DNA of 64,000 bases, from NCBI GenBank assembly GCA_038230215.1, contig JBBRNR010000003.1, positions 62,001-126,000 on the forward strand. Direction: 5' to 3'. A program made the position numbers and the translations under genes. This document shows, one piece after another, positions 1 through 7,640 of the stretch. The first letter of the stretch is position 1. Every line of letters starts with the position of its first letter. The notes beneath the pieces are model-generated. The model saw only the letters and a list, made by a program, of their open reading frames with translations, was not told the origin of the DNA and did no database searches. The DNA comes from DASVRZ01 sp038230215 (GTDB taxonomy: Bacteria > Verrucomicrobiota > Verrucomicrobiia > Chthoniobacterales > DASVRZ01).

Positions 1-1
1 A

Positions 2-424
2 AACCTCCAATGGCCCGGACGTTTCCAGCAAATTCGTCCCGGCATTTACCTCGACGGCGCGCACAACCCCGCCGCCGCCCGCGCACTCGCCGACACCTGG
101 CGCACCACATTTCCTAACATCCGGCCCACCATCGTCATCGGCATGTTGGCCGACAAGGAAATCACCGATACAGTGATCGCCCTCGCGCCCCTCGCCGCGA
201 GTTGGATTTGCATTGCACCCCAATCTCCCCGCAGCCTCGCCCCAGAGAATCTGGCGGCGCACATTGCCAGAGTGAGCAATGCGCCTGTGACTATCGCCTC
301 ATCGCTGACCGAAACACTTAGGAAAACTTCCCCGCCACTGCTCGTCTGCGGCAGCCTTTTCTTGGTCGGCGAGACGCTCGCCCACTATCAGCAGGAACCG
401 ATTGTTAGAACGACCACGCAATGA
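2..424 (+). CDS. folC: Folylpolyglutamate synthase, C-terminal part (5' truncated by window edge)
   Basis: This is the last 140 residues of a Mur-ligase-type protein, open from the first base of the window. The fragment carries the family signature LDGAHNPAAARAL near its residues 17-29. This is the strongly conserved C-terminal block of FolC, which adds glutamates to (dihydro)folate using ATP. A Rossmann-like tail follows (VIGMLADK, then LLVCGSLFLVGE), the usual ending of FolC. The N-terminal P-loop domain lies outside the window. The signature is shared with dihydrofolate synthases, so mono- versus polyglutamylating activity cannot be separated here. Confidence 0.88.
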   Translation, partial: NLQWPGRFQQIRPGIYLDGAHNPAAARALADTWRTTFPNIRPTIVIGMLADKEITDTVIALAPLAASWICIAPQSPRSLAPENLAAHIARVSNAPVTIASSLTETLRKTSPPLLVCGSLFLVGETLAHYQQEPIVRTTTQ

Positions 425-493
425 AATCGGTGGGGACGCGCCGCCCGCACGTCCGCGATTGGGGTGGCGTTTCTGGGGAGCGCTCGGTTGCTG

Positions 494-600
494 TTTTGGG
501 CGGCTCGCCTAAAACAGCGTCTCCACTGGCGACAGCCACACTTCTCCCTGTAAAAGTGCGCTTCGCGATGAATAATGGCTTTTTGGCGAGCCGCCAAAAA
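494..600. repeat. Pair of near-identical hairpins in inverted orientation (REP/BIME-like)
   Basis: In the 284-base gap between folC and the next gene lie two short palindromes. At 580-600 a 9-bp perfect stem (TTTTTGGCG / CGCCAAAAA) has a 3-base loop. At 494-514 a copy in opposite orientation has one mismatch in the stem. The 15-mer GGCGAGCCGCCAAAA in the second copy recurs at 59286-59300. Two copies facing each other and a distant third suggest a dispersed REP-like element. The second could also serve as a bidirectional terminator. No convincing gene is seen in 425-708. Confidence 0.5.
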
Positions 601-708
601 CAACAGGCCAGCGGCACTGCGCTCCCCAGAAGCCGCGATCTCCTTAACTGAGTGCCATTCGCTACTGACCCTCTTCGGTTTTAGCGGCCGGGGTCCCCAC
701 CACAAAAC

Positions 709-1242
709 TTAACGGGTGGTGTTCAGCAGCTTCCGCACGTCATCCACCGACAGCGGCTTCTGGGCTTCCTGCTGCGAGTCGAGGGCTTTCTGGGCTTTGC
801 CGGGAATGAGATACGGGCGGTTTTTGTCGTAGTCTTTCGTCTCCTGCGTCTTGCCCGCGTCGCGATCCTCTTTCACCGGATTCGTCTTCACCTCAACGTT
901 CGTTTCCGAGTTAGGAATAGTATAATTGCCCTGTGTTCTAGCCTTTTTGCCCCCCGCCTCGTAGTCACCGGTCCAATAATCCTTGGCTCCATATTTCTTC
1001 GAGCCTCCAAAGGTCTTTAACCGCAGGAAGTCCGTCCATTGAAACGTCTTTACGTTACCCGATTTTGTCGAAAAGCCTTTGTCGCCGCCGCCATAGAAAG
1101 TTTTACCCTGCAAATCGCCCGCCGAATTCAGTGTCGGATGCAAAATGCGTTTCATTCCCTCGGATTCCGATTCATCGCGCGAGACCTGTCCATGCACCAC
1201 CCCGGTCGCCAAAATTAAAAGAAGGGACACTGATTTGAGCAC
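709..1242 (-). CDS. Small secreted protein of unknown function
   Basis: A 177-residue protein with a clear Sec signal peptide: MLKSV, a hydrophobic stretch to about residue 16, and likely cleavage after VVHG. The mature part is polar, rich in Gly, Lys and Asp, without Cys, and contains GKTFYGGG and a Lys/Asp-rich middle. I do not recognise a family. It is transcribed away from the SIMPL-domain gene, with about 100 bases between the starts, so the two may share a divergent promoter region. An envelope or periplasmic location is inferred only from the signal peptide. Confidence 0.6.
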   Translation of the reverse strand: MLKSVSLLLILATGVVHGQVSRDESESEGMKRILHPTLNSAGDLQGKTFYGGGDKGFSTKSGNVKTFQWTDFLRLKTFGGSKKYGAKDYWTGDYEAGGKKARTQGNYTIPNSETNVEVKTNPVKEDRDAGKTQETKDYDKNRPYLIPGKAQKALDSQQEAQKPLSVDDVRKLLNTTR

Positions 1243-1348
1243 GCTCCAGATTAAACCAAGTTACAAACCGTCACCAATGGGAAAACGTGGCGAAAAAGAT
1301 AGCCCCAAACACACTTCCGAGACACGATATGCCGTCTTAGAAAACCTT

Positions 1349-2146
1349 ATGAGCACACCCGATGAATCCTCCCGAACTCACTTCGATCTCCGCTTTCTCG
1401 GCCCGGTAGCCATTGCGGCAGCCCTTGTTTTTTCCACGGCCATCGCCGCCGACAAGTGGTTTCAAGTGCGTTATCGCCCGGAGAAACACAACATCCGCAT
1501 CACCGGTTCGGCCAAAAAGCGGATTGTCTCCGATCTCATCCAATGGCAGGCAGCGGTGGAAGGCAGAGGCGATGATCGCGCCGCAGCTTACAAAATATCG
1601 AAAGAGGGACGCGAAAAAGCGGTCGCTTTTCTCACCGCACAAGGCATCAAAGCCGAAGAAATCATCCCTCAGTCAGCTTCCTCCGAGGAAATCTTCGAAA
1701 AAGTGACCGAGGACAAAGTCTTGCCCGGTACCACGGCGGCGGTCCGCAGCGAGACCAAAGTTTCCAAGGGATTTCGCAGTCGCGAGGTCGTTGCCGTGCG
1801 TTCCACTGACGTCTCCCGGGTGGAGAAGGCTTCGCGGGAAATCACCTCGCTATTGGAGCAAGGCGTGACGGTGAACTCCGAATCGCCCGATTATTTCTAC
1901 ACCAAACTGGGCGATCTAAAGGTCGAAATGCTCGCCGCCGCCGCCAAGGACGCCCGCACCCGGGCCGAGAACATTCTGCAATCCGCCGGGAATGCCGCCA
2001 TCGGCAAACTCGTCACCGCCGACATGGGAATCATCAACATCAACCCGGCCAACGAAACCGCCACCTCCAACGAGGGCAACAACGACACGTCGTCCCTGGA
2101 GAAAGACATTATCACCATCGTGCACGCGGAGTTTGAGGTGAAGTGA
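1349..2146 (+). CDS. SIMPL-domain (DUF541) periplasmic protein
   Basis: A 265-residue protein with an N-terminal membrane anchor or signal segment (about residues 14-33, GPVAIAAALVFSTAIAA). A SIMPL/DUF541 domain follows, recognisable from the start IRITGSAKKRI, the middle (KGFRSREVVAVRS) and the helical repeat region AAAAKDARTRAENI. The family is periplasmic or membrane-attached and is linked to oxidative stress in some bacteria. Its biochemical role is not settled. The open frame continues upstream to 1145, but the hydrophobic segment fits best just after the ATG at 1349. The C-terminus ends with a typical beta strand (ITIVHAEFEVK). Confidence 0.8.
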   Translation: MSTPDESSRTHFDLRFLGPVAIAAALVFSTAIAADKWFQVRYRPEKHNIRITGSAKKRIVSDLIQWQAAVEGRGDDRAAAYKISKEGREKAVAFLTAQGIKAEEIIPQSASSEEIFEKVTEDKVLPGTTAAVRSETKVSKGFRSREVVAVRSTDVSRVEKASREITSLLEQGVTVNSESPDYFYTKLGDLKVEMLAAAAKDARTRAENILQSAGNAAIGKLVTADMGIININPANETATSNEGNNDTSSLEKDIITIVHAEFEVK

Positions 2147-2301
2147 GGGTTGGCGGCGGGTCATGGCCACCCCCGTCGCCTCGAGCAGAAACAACGCAGG
2201 CCGCGCCAAAAACCGCCCGTCGAAATCTTCCCCATGGGAAGGACGCTAGCTGGGTTTTTCTGCCGAATTGCGTGCTTCGGCTTCTGCCCACAGGTCGATT
2301 C

Positions 2302-2428
2302 CCCAGCACCAACGGTGCGTCCATTCCCCAGCACCAACGGTGCGTCTATCCCATAGCCCAGCCCATCGGGCTGGGTCATCCGATCCTAACAAGTCTGCGG
2401 CCTGAAAGGCTGCGATTCTTTAATCCCA
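2302..2428. repeat. REP-like repeat cluster upstream side of the RAYT gene's 3' end
   Basis: Two tandem copies of ACCAACGGTGCGT (2309-2321 and 2333-2345) are followed by a strong palindrome at 2355-2376 with arms AGCCCAGCCC and GGGCTGGGT. A second GGCCT...AGGC hairpin lies near 2400. The same order of elements recurs at 3077-3205, beyond the transposase gene. These are the features of REP sequences mobilised or maintained by a RAYT. The cluster abuts the stop codon of the transposase gene at 2420. The region 2147-2301 shows no gene. Confidence 0.7.
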
Positions 2429-2872
2429 CACATAGCGCTCATCGTAACCCACCTCATATCGCTCCAAAAACCGTCGGTATTCCTCCTGAAACGTCATCTT
2501 CCTGTGATGCTCCTCCTGATTCCTAACATACGCCACCACCGCGTCCGAATCCGATTGACTCACCGAAAACGCCCCATAACCCGCCTGCCAATGAAAGCTG
2601 GCAAACTCCGTTCCTTTTGTCTTGATCCATTTCGACGAACTCGTCTTCACGGTCTCCACCACCTCGGCTACCGATTTCGTTCTCGCCAGACGAAAAAACA
2701 AATGCACATGATCCGCCACCCCGCCGACCTGCAAGGATGGGCATCCCAGATTATCCAAAACCCCGACCAGATACGGATGTAACTCCACCGCGACCTGGCC
2801 TGTTAGCCAAGGCTCGCGATTTTTCGTACTGAAAACAAGATGGGTGAGCAGACTGGAAAGCGATTGCGGCAT
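2420..2872 (-). CDS. REP-associated tyrosine transposase (RAYT), IS200/IS605-like
   Basis: A 150-residue Y1 transposase. The start (LLTHLVFSTKNREPWL) matches the conserved opening of the TnpA_REP family. The HUH metal-binding motif is HVHLF (in GVADHVHLFFRL). The presumed catalytic tyrosine lies in AYVRNQEEHHRK about 35 residues from the end. The length is usual for single-domain RAYTs. RAYTs nick and rejoin single-stranded DNA at REP hairpins. The gene sits between two clusters of the same REP-like palindrome and near two 100-bp direct repeats, so it is probably the enzyme acting on them. No tnpB or accessory gene is present. Confidence 0.88.
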   Translation of the reverse strand: MPQSLSSLLTHLVFSTKNREPWLTGQVAVELHPYLVGVLDNLGCPSLQVGGVADHVHLFFRLARTKSVAEVVETVKTSSSKWIKTKGTEFASFHWQAGYGAFSVSQSDSDAVVAYVRNQEEHHRKMTFQEEYRRFLERYEVGYDERYVWD

Positions 2873-2890
2873 AAATCGGGAAAGGTTAGG

Positions 2891-2991
2891 AATCGCGATC
2901 TTTCAGACCGCACGATGTTAGCTGTTGGTTCACCCAGGGCGCTGCCCTAGGCTAGGGGATTTTACGCCGTTGGCGCAAAGCGAGAACCCGG
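2891..2991. repeat. 100-bp direct repeat, copy 1
   Basis: This block begins with AATCGCGATCTTTCAGACCG and ends near GAGAACCCGG. It is repeated almost exactly at 3245-3346, with about five substitutions and one extra G. It contains the palindromic core CCCAGGGCGCTGCCCTAGG. It lies just upstream of the RAYT start and is probably part of the same REP/BIME family. Confidence 0.75.
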
Positions 2992-3070
2992 CTGCCCCAG
3001 GGGACATTAACCAAATTATTGATCGATGATCCAGCTATTTTACCCCCGTTCCCAACAGGGGCGTCCCATT

Positions 3071-3205
3071 CCGTTAGCACCAACGAGCGTCTCATGCCGC
3101 AGCACCCCCGTCACTCCGTTAGCACCAACGGTGCGTCAATCCCATAGCCCAGCCCATCGGGCTGGGTTAGGAATGAAAATACATCTGGCCTGTAGGGCCG
3201 GGATT
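3071..3205. repeat. REP-like repeat cluster, second copy
   Basis: This region repeats the motif GTTAGCACCAACG(G)TGCGTC (near 3075-3090 in degenerate form, and 3118-3137). The same palindrome as at 2355-2376 follows at 3146-3167 (AGCCCAGCCC ATC GGGCTGGGT). A GGCCTGTAGGGCC hairpin near 3187 corresponds to the one near 2400. The spacing between elements is preserved relative to the first cluster. Confidence 0.72.
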
Positions 3206-3244
3206 CCCATGTCTTCATGGGAGCGGCACAACCATTCCGCGTGG

Positions 3245-3346
3245 AATCGCGACCTTTCAGACCGCACGATGTTAGCTGTTGGTTCACCCAGGGCGCTGCC
3301 CTGGGCTAGGGGGATTTTACGCCGTTGGCGCAAGGCGAAAACCGGT
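3245..3346. repeat. 100-bp direct repeat, copy 2
   Basis: The second copy of the block at 2891-2991, in the same orientation. Here the internal palindrome is complete (CACCCAGGGCGCTGCCCTGGG), whereas copy 1 has CTAGG. It lies directly before the 21-bp minisatellite that precedes prmC. Confidence 0.75.
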
Positions 3347-3417
3347 TGCACATACTTCGTCCAAAAGAAAAAAGAGGCGGCTTTTAAGGTCAACCCCGGC
3401 ATTTTTGGCTGAATATG

Positions 3418-3690
3418 TGCATCTTTCGTCTCGGGAGGTGAATCTTTCGTCTGCGGATGTGCCCCATTCGCTCCCGGAGGTGAATCCTTCGTCACAGGAG
3501 GTGCTCCGTTCGTCCTCGGAAGTGATTCCTTCGCCTTTGCTGCTCAAACATCGCCAGCCGGAGGTGCCGCGTTCGTCGAAAACGGTGGATCGTTCGTCTC
3601 GGGAGGCGCGGTGTTCGATCTGGGAGATGGCTTCTTCACAGCCGGAGGCGGCTCCCTTGCAACCGGACGTGAGCCGTTCGGCGGCGGCTC
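3418..3690. repeat. 21-bp minisatellite, about 13 degenerate units
   Basis: The core TTCGTC and its variants recur at exactly 21-base steps: 3425, 3446, 3467, 3488, 3509, 3530, (3551 weak), 3572, 3593, 3614, 3635, 3656 and 3677. A second conserved block, GGGAGGTGA or close variants, lies between cores. The unit is about 21 bp, that is 7 codons, so no frame is disrupted. The plus frame that runs into prmC reads as a seven-residue repeat of the type xSSxEVx. The opposite strand is also open. No spacer sequences are present, so this is not a CRISPR array. Confidence 0.88.
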
Positions 3691-3755
3691 CCAGCACCCG
3701 TGCTCCTTTCACTTGCCGCTCGTGGGTTTCGCTGGTAAGCCTTGCCCCTTCCCTC

Positions 3756-4604
3756 ATGGCACCGCGCAAAACTGTTCTCGAAATCCTCCAGTCCACGACG
3801 GGTTATTTCGAGAAACACGGTGTGGAAAGCGCCCGGCTAAATGCGCAACATCTCCTCGCGCACGTCCTCAAAATGAAACGCATCGAGCTTTATATGGACT
3901 CGGAGCGCGAGCTGTTTGAGGACGAGCTGACGCCGTTGCGCGACTTGGTAAAACGCCGGAGCCAGGGCGTGCCGTTGCAGCATTTGCTCGGCACCGAGGA
4001 GTTTTACGGGCGCACATTTAAATGCGACTCCCGAGCACTCGTGCCGCGCCCGGAAACGGAGCGTCTAATCGAGCTTTTGCTGCCGTTGTTGAAAGGGCGG
4101 GCGGTAAAAGTGGTCGATGTCGGCACTGGGAGCGGCATCATTGCGCTCACGCTCGCCTCCGAATGTCCCGAAGCCACGGTAATCGCTATCGACAATTCGC
4201 CCACCGCCCTCGCGCTCGCCAGGGAAAACGCCGCGCTGCTGGAACTTTCCAGTCGAGTTGCATTCGAATCTGGCGACCTCCTTTCCACGGCGACGGGCCC
4301 GTTCGACCTCATCGTGGCCAATCTTCCCTACATTCCGGCGGGCGAAATTCCGGGACTAGCGCGCGAGGTGCAGCACGATCCGGTGTCGGCGCTCGATGGC
4401 GGACCCGATGGACTCGACCTCATCCGCCGTCTCATCGAGCAGGCTCCCGCTCATTTGAGTTCCAATGGATTCATCGCCCTGGAAATCGGACACGACCAAT
4501 CGGAACGGGTCGCCGATTTATTGCGCGCGGCAAATTTCCGGGACATCCAAATCGAAAAAGATTATCAAGACGTCCCCCGGTTTCTCATAGCAACTCATGG
4601 ATAA
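3756..4604 (+). CDS. prmC: Release factor glutamine methyltransferase PrmC
   Basis: A 282-residue SAM-dependent enzyme that methylates the Gln of the GGQ motif in peptide release factors. The N-terminal helical domain (KTVLEILQSTTGYFEKHGV) is followed by the Rossmann domain. The SAM loop is VVDVGTGSGIIALTLA. The catalytic motif is NLPYIP, the NPPY-type motif with Leu in place of the first Pro, which occurs in the family. The length matches known PrmC proteins. I chose ATG 3756 because the usual N-terminus begins there. The same frame stays open upstream to 3279 through the 21-bp minisatellite. The stop overlaps the murA start by 8 bases. Confidence 0.92.
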   Translation: MAPRKTVLEILQSTTGYFEKHGVESARLNAQHLLAHVLKMKRIELYMDSERELFEDELTPLRDLVKRRSQGVPLQHLLGTEEFYGRTFKCDSRALVPRPETERLIELLLPLLKGRAVKVVDVGTGSGIIALTLASECPEATVIAIDNSPTALALARENAALLELSSRVAFESGDLLSTATGPFDLIVANLPYIPAGEIPGLAREVQHDPVSALDGGPDGLDLIRRLIEQAPAHLSSNGFIALEIGHDQSERVADLLRAANFRDIQIEKDYQDVPRFLIATHG

Positions 4605-5856
4605 AATTCTCGTTCACGGCGGCCCCCGCCTCAATGGCACGGTCCGCATTAGCGGTTCGAAAAACTCCGCGCTGCCCATTCTCGCGGCGACTTTGCTGAC
4701 CAAGGAACCGTGCATTATTCATCGCGTGCCCGACCTCAGCGACGTGCATTTTCTCCTGCAAATCCTCAGTAGCCTCGGAGCCGAAGTGGAGCGCGCCAGC
4801 GGCACCGTTCAGATCAAGGCCGAGAAGATCAAAACGACTGCTCCTTATGAAATCGTGCGAAAAATGCGGGCGTCCGTCTGCATTCTGGGACCGCTCCTCG
4901 GACGTGAAAAAGAGGCCACCGTGTCGCTGCCGGGCGGTTGCGTGATCGGCGACCGTCCCATCGATTTGCATCTCCGTGGCTTCGAGGCGCTCGGTGCGGC
5001 GGTGCGCATTCAATCGGGCGACGTGAAGCTTTTTGCGAGTCGGCTGATTGGCAACACGGTCAACTTGAGCGGCAAATTTGGCTCCACCGTGCTCGGCACC
5101 GATAACGTCCTGATGGCCGCCGTGCTCGCCGAAGGAACGACGATTATCGACGGCGCGGCGGAGGAACCCGAAGTCGTCGATCTGGCGAATTTTCTCATCA
5201 AAATGGGAGCCAAAATCGAAGGTGCGGGCACCCATCGCATCGTCGTCGAAGGCGTCGAGGAACTCCACGGTGCCGAACACGACGTGATCCCGGATCGCAT
5301 CGAGGCGGGCACATTTCTGGCCGCAGCCGCGCTGGCCGGCGACGATGTGCATGTGACCCGACTCGATCCGACGCATCTCGTTGCGGTGACAAATGCGCTG
5401 ATTGCGGCGGGTCACGAGCTGGAAATACAGGCGAGTTCCATTCGAGTGCGGGCGAATCGCAGTGGACTTCCATTGGAATTGCGCACGGAGCCGTATCCGG
5501 GTTTTCCCACCGATATGCAGGCCCAGATGTGCGCCCTACTCGCCACCACCACGGGGCTGAGCACGGTGACGGAGAATGTTTTCCCGCAACGTTTCATGCA
5601 CATTTCCGAGATGAAACGCATGGGGGCGCAAGTGCAACTGGAGGGAGCCACGGCGATCATTCGCGGAGTGGAACGCCTGAGTGCCGCCCCGGTGATGGCG
5701 AGCGATTTACGCGCGTCGGCGGCCTTGGTTTTGGCCGGGTTGCAAGCGGAGGGCATCACGGAAATCAATCGCGTCTATCACATCGACCGAGGTTACGAAT
5801 CCATCGACGAGAAGCTGAACACGCTCGGTGCCCAGATCGAACGCGTGAAGGCCTGA
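4597..5856 (+). CDS. murA: UDP-N-acetylglucosamine 1-carboxyvinyltransferase
   Basis: A 419-residue enzyme of the first committed step of peptidoglycan synthesis, transferring enolpyruvate from PEP to UDP-GlcNAc in the cytoplasm. The N-terminus has SGSKNSALPILAATLL with the catalytic Lys. The active-site loop is LPGGCVIGDRPIDLHL, with the Cys at about residue 115, so the protein should be fosfomycin-sensitive at this residue. The C-terminal half contains the matching repeat with PYPGFPTDMQAQ. The length is typical. The start overlaps prmC by 8 bases, which points to translational coupling. The product of radC starts 24 bases downstream. Confidence 0.97.
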   Translation: MDKILVHGGPRLNGTVRISGSKNSALPILAATLLTKEPCIIHRVPDLSDVHFLLQILSSLGAEVERASGTVQIKAEKIKTTAPYEIVRKMRASVCILGPLLGREKEATVSLPGGCVIGDRPIDLHLRGFEALGAAVRIQSGDVKLFASRLIGNTVNLSGKFGSTVLGTDNVLMAAVLAEGTTIIDGAAEEPEVVDLANFLIKMGAKIEGAGTHRIVVEGVEELHGAEHDVIPDRIEAGTFLAAAALAGDDVHVTRLDPTHLVAVTNALIAAGHELEIQASSIRVRANRSGLPLELRTEPYPGFPTDMQAQMCALLATTTGLSTVTENVFPQRFMHISEMKRMGAQVQLEGATAIIRGVERLSAAPVMASDLRASAALVLAGLQAEGITEINRVYHIDRGYESIDEKLNTLGAQIERVKA

Positions 5857-5880
5857 GTGCCCGAAGCCTGAAAACCACTC

Positions 5881-6570
5881 ATGGCGCGCCTGAAAGAACT
5901 TCCCGCCGACGAGCTGCCGCGCGAGCGACTGCAACGTCACGGAGCCGGATCTCTCTCCAACTCCGAGCTGATCGCTATTCTCCTCCGCACTGGAATGGAG
6001 GGCACGCACGTCCTCGAATTGGCCGATCAAATGCTCACGCGCTACCAGACTTTGACCGCCATTTCGCGTTGCTCCGTGCAGGAACTCAGCAAAATCAAAG
6101 GCGTCGGTCCGGCCAAAGCAGTGCAACTCGCCGCGGCGTTTGCCCTCGGCCATCGCCTTGGCTACGAACGCATCACCAGCGAGCCGTTTGACGATCCGAA
6201 AGTTATTTACCAACTCTTGGGAGCAGAGCTTCGGATGCTTTCGACCGAGTCGTTGCGCGTCGTTTTGTTGAACACCAAGCTGCATCTCATCAGCATCGAA
6301 GAGGTTTCCAAGGGCAGCATCAACGAGACCGTCGCGCACATTCCGCTCATCTTTAAGCCCGTGATGGTGAGCCAGGCCTACGCGTTCATCCTCGTGCATA
6401 ATCATCCCTCGGGGAACCCGGAACCGAGTCCGGCAGACAACCAATTCACCCGGCGTCTGGCCGAGGCGGCGCAGCTCATGCAGGTCCGGTTTTTCGATCA
6501 CCTCATTTGCGGTGTGCCGACCGACCAGAAACCCGGCTACTACAGCTACCGCGAACACGGCGTCCTATGA
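5881..6570 (+). CDS. radC: RadC-family JAB/MPN-domain protein
   Basis: A 229-residue protein with the usual RadC layout. A helix-hairpin-helix N-terminus (LSNSELIAILLRTG and IKGVGPAKAVQLAAA) is followed by the C-terminal metalloprotease-like JAB domain with the zinc motif VHNHPSGNPEPSPAD. The name comes from an old link to DNA repair. The true function of RadC remains unclear, and related proteins often travel with mobile DNA. Here it sits in a core operon, with its stop codon overlapping the lpxA start (ATGA at 6567-6570), so it is probably the chromosomal copy. Confidence 0.94.
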   Translation: MARLKELPADELPRERLQRHGAGSLSNSELIAILLRTGMEGTHVLELADQMLTRYQTLTAISRCSVQELSKIKGVGPAKAVQLAAAFALGHRLGYERITSEPFDDPKVIYQLLGAELRMLSTESLRVVLLNTKLHLISIEEVSKGSINETVAHIPLIFKPVMVSQAYAFILVHNHPSGNPEPSPADNQFTRRLAEAAQLMQVRFFDHLICGVPTDQKPGYYSYREHGVL

Positions 6571-7373
6571 TTCATCCCACCGCACTCATCGACCCCACAG
6601 CCCGGCTTGGGGCGAACATCAGCATCGGCGCTTACAGCATCGTTGGGCCCGATGTGGAGCTGGGCGACGGCTGCGAGTTGCATTCCAATGTGGTGATTTA
6701 TCCGTTCGTAAAAATGGGCCGGGCCAACATGGTACACGCCGGGGCCATCATCGGCGGCGAGCCGCAGGATATGAGTTTCAATCGAATGACAGTCAGCCAC
6801 GTCGTCATTGGCGACCGGAATGTGATTCGCGAAAACGTCACCATCCATCGCGGCGCGAAAGAGAACGGTCTGACCCGTGTGGGCAACGATTGTTTTCTGA
6901 TGGCAGGGGCACACATGGGCCACGATTCGACCCTCGGCCACAACGTCATCCTCGCCAATAACGTCATGCTCGGGGGCCACGTCACCATTGGCGACCGCGT
7001 CTTCATGGGCGGCGGCACCGGAGTCCATCAACACGTCCGCGTCGGGCGCCTCGTTATGACTCAGGGACACTCCTCCATCAGCAAAGACGTCCCGCCATTT
7101 ACTGTTACATCCGATCTTAATCTCGTCGTCGGATTGAATACGGTCGGAATCCGCCGGGCAAACATTTCCCTCGATGCGCGCAATGAAATCAAAGCCGCCT
7201 TTGCCCTCATCTATCGCAGCAGCCTGAACGTCTCCCAAGCGCTCACCGCCTCGGAGGAACGCGCTTGGGGACCGGAGGCGACGGAGTTTTTCGAATTCAT
7301 CCGCGCAGCCAAAAAGCGCGGCATTTGCGCCCTCGCCCGCACTCTCGGCTCGCTCAACAACTTGGACGACTAA
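6567..7373 (+). CDS. lpxA: Acyl-ACP--UDP-N-acetylglucosamine O-acyltransferase
   Basis: A 268-residue left-handed beta-helix enzyme of the first step of lipid A synthesis. Hexapeptide repeats start at once (IHPTALIDPTARLGANI). The catalytic histidine region reads AHMGHDSTLGHN, and the linking segment is LNVVGLNTVGIRRANI-like. The C-terminal helical domain is present. ATG 6567 was chosen because LpxA begins within a few residues of the helix and the codon overlaps the radC stop. It implies an LPS-bearing outer membrane. lpxB, lpxC, lpxD and fabZ are not in this window. Confidence 0.95.
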   Translation: MIHPTALIDPTARLGANISIGAYSIVGPDVELGDGCELHSNVVIYPFVKMGRANMVHAGAIIGGEPQDMSFNRMTVSHVVIGDRNVIRENVTIHRGAKENGLTRVGNDCFLMAGAHMGHDSTLGHNVILANNVMLGGHVTIGDRVFMGGGTGVHQHVRVGRLVMTQGHSSISKDVPPFTVTSDLNLVVGLNTVGIRRANISLDARNEIKAAFALIYRSSLNVSQALTASEERAWGPEATEFFEFIRAAKKRGICALARTLGSLNNLDD

Positions 7374-7394
7374 CCCGAACTACGGTGCATACGC

Positions 7395-7631
7395 TCACAA
7401 ATGAAGCTGAGGATATTCCCAATTTTCAAAGGTACCCGGGCAGCGGAAACTCGGGCAGGCAAAATGCGGCGTCTCGTGCTCGTCGAGCGTGATGACGATG
7501 TCGCGGCCGACAATGAGATGTTCGCAGCGGTTGCAAAAGCGCGTCTCATCGAGGCTCCACCATTGCGTGTGCGTATCGTTCTGAGCGAGCAGCCGCAGCC
7601 GCCGTCCCGCTGTGAGAAAGAGCCCGCTCAT
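7395..7631 (-). CDS. Small Cys-rich (zinc-ribbon-like) protein
   Basis: A 78-residue protein with two cysteine pairs, CNRC at about residues 33-36 and CPSFRC at about 59-64. This spacing is typical of a small zinc ribbon. No family is recognised. It begins 9 bases after the stop of the sensor kinase and runs in the same direction, so it probably forms the last gene of the operon L,D-transpeptidase / kinase / this gene. The middle reads HLIVGRDIVITLDEHETPHF, compatible with a beta hairpin between the metal-binding knuckles. Confidence 0.6.
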   Translation of the reverse strand: MSGLFLTAGRRLRLLAQNDTHTQWWSLDETRFCNRCEHLIVGRDIVITLDEHETPHFACPSFRCPGTFENWEYPQLHL

Positions 7632-7640
7632 GAGCTGAAA

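Noticed and set aside
388..705. Open frames on both strands after folC
   Set aside because: They run through the hairpin repeats, overlap one another and resemble no family; no binding site or coding bias is seen.
3418..3690. CRISPR array
   Set aside because: The units are contiguous and similar over their whole length, with no unique spacers, and no cas genes are present.
3279..3755. A longer PrmC start upstream at 3279
   Set aside because: The extension consists of 100-bp repeat and 21-bp minisatellite translation, and known PrmC proteins begin close to 3756. The extension is kept as a finding, not as the CDS.
3317..3796. A 159-codon minus-strand frame over the minisatellite
   Set aside because: Its openness follows from the 21-bp period, which avoids stops in several frames. 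It has no recognisable domain.
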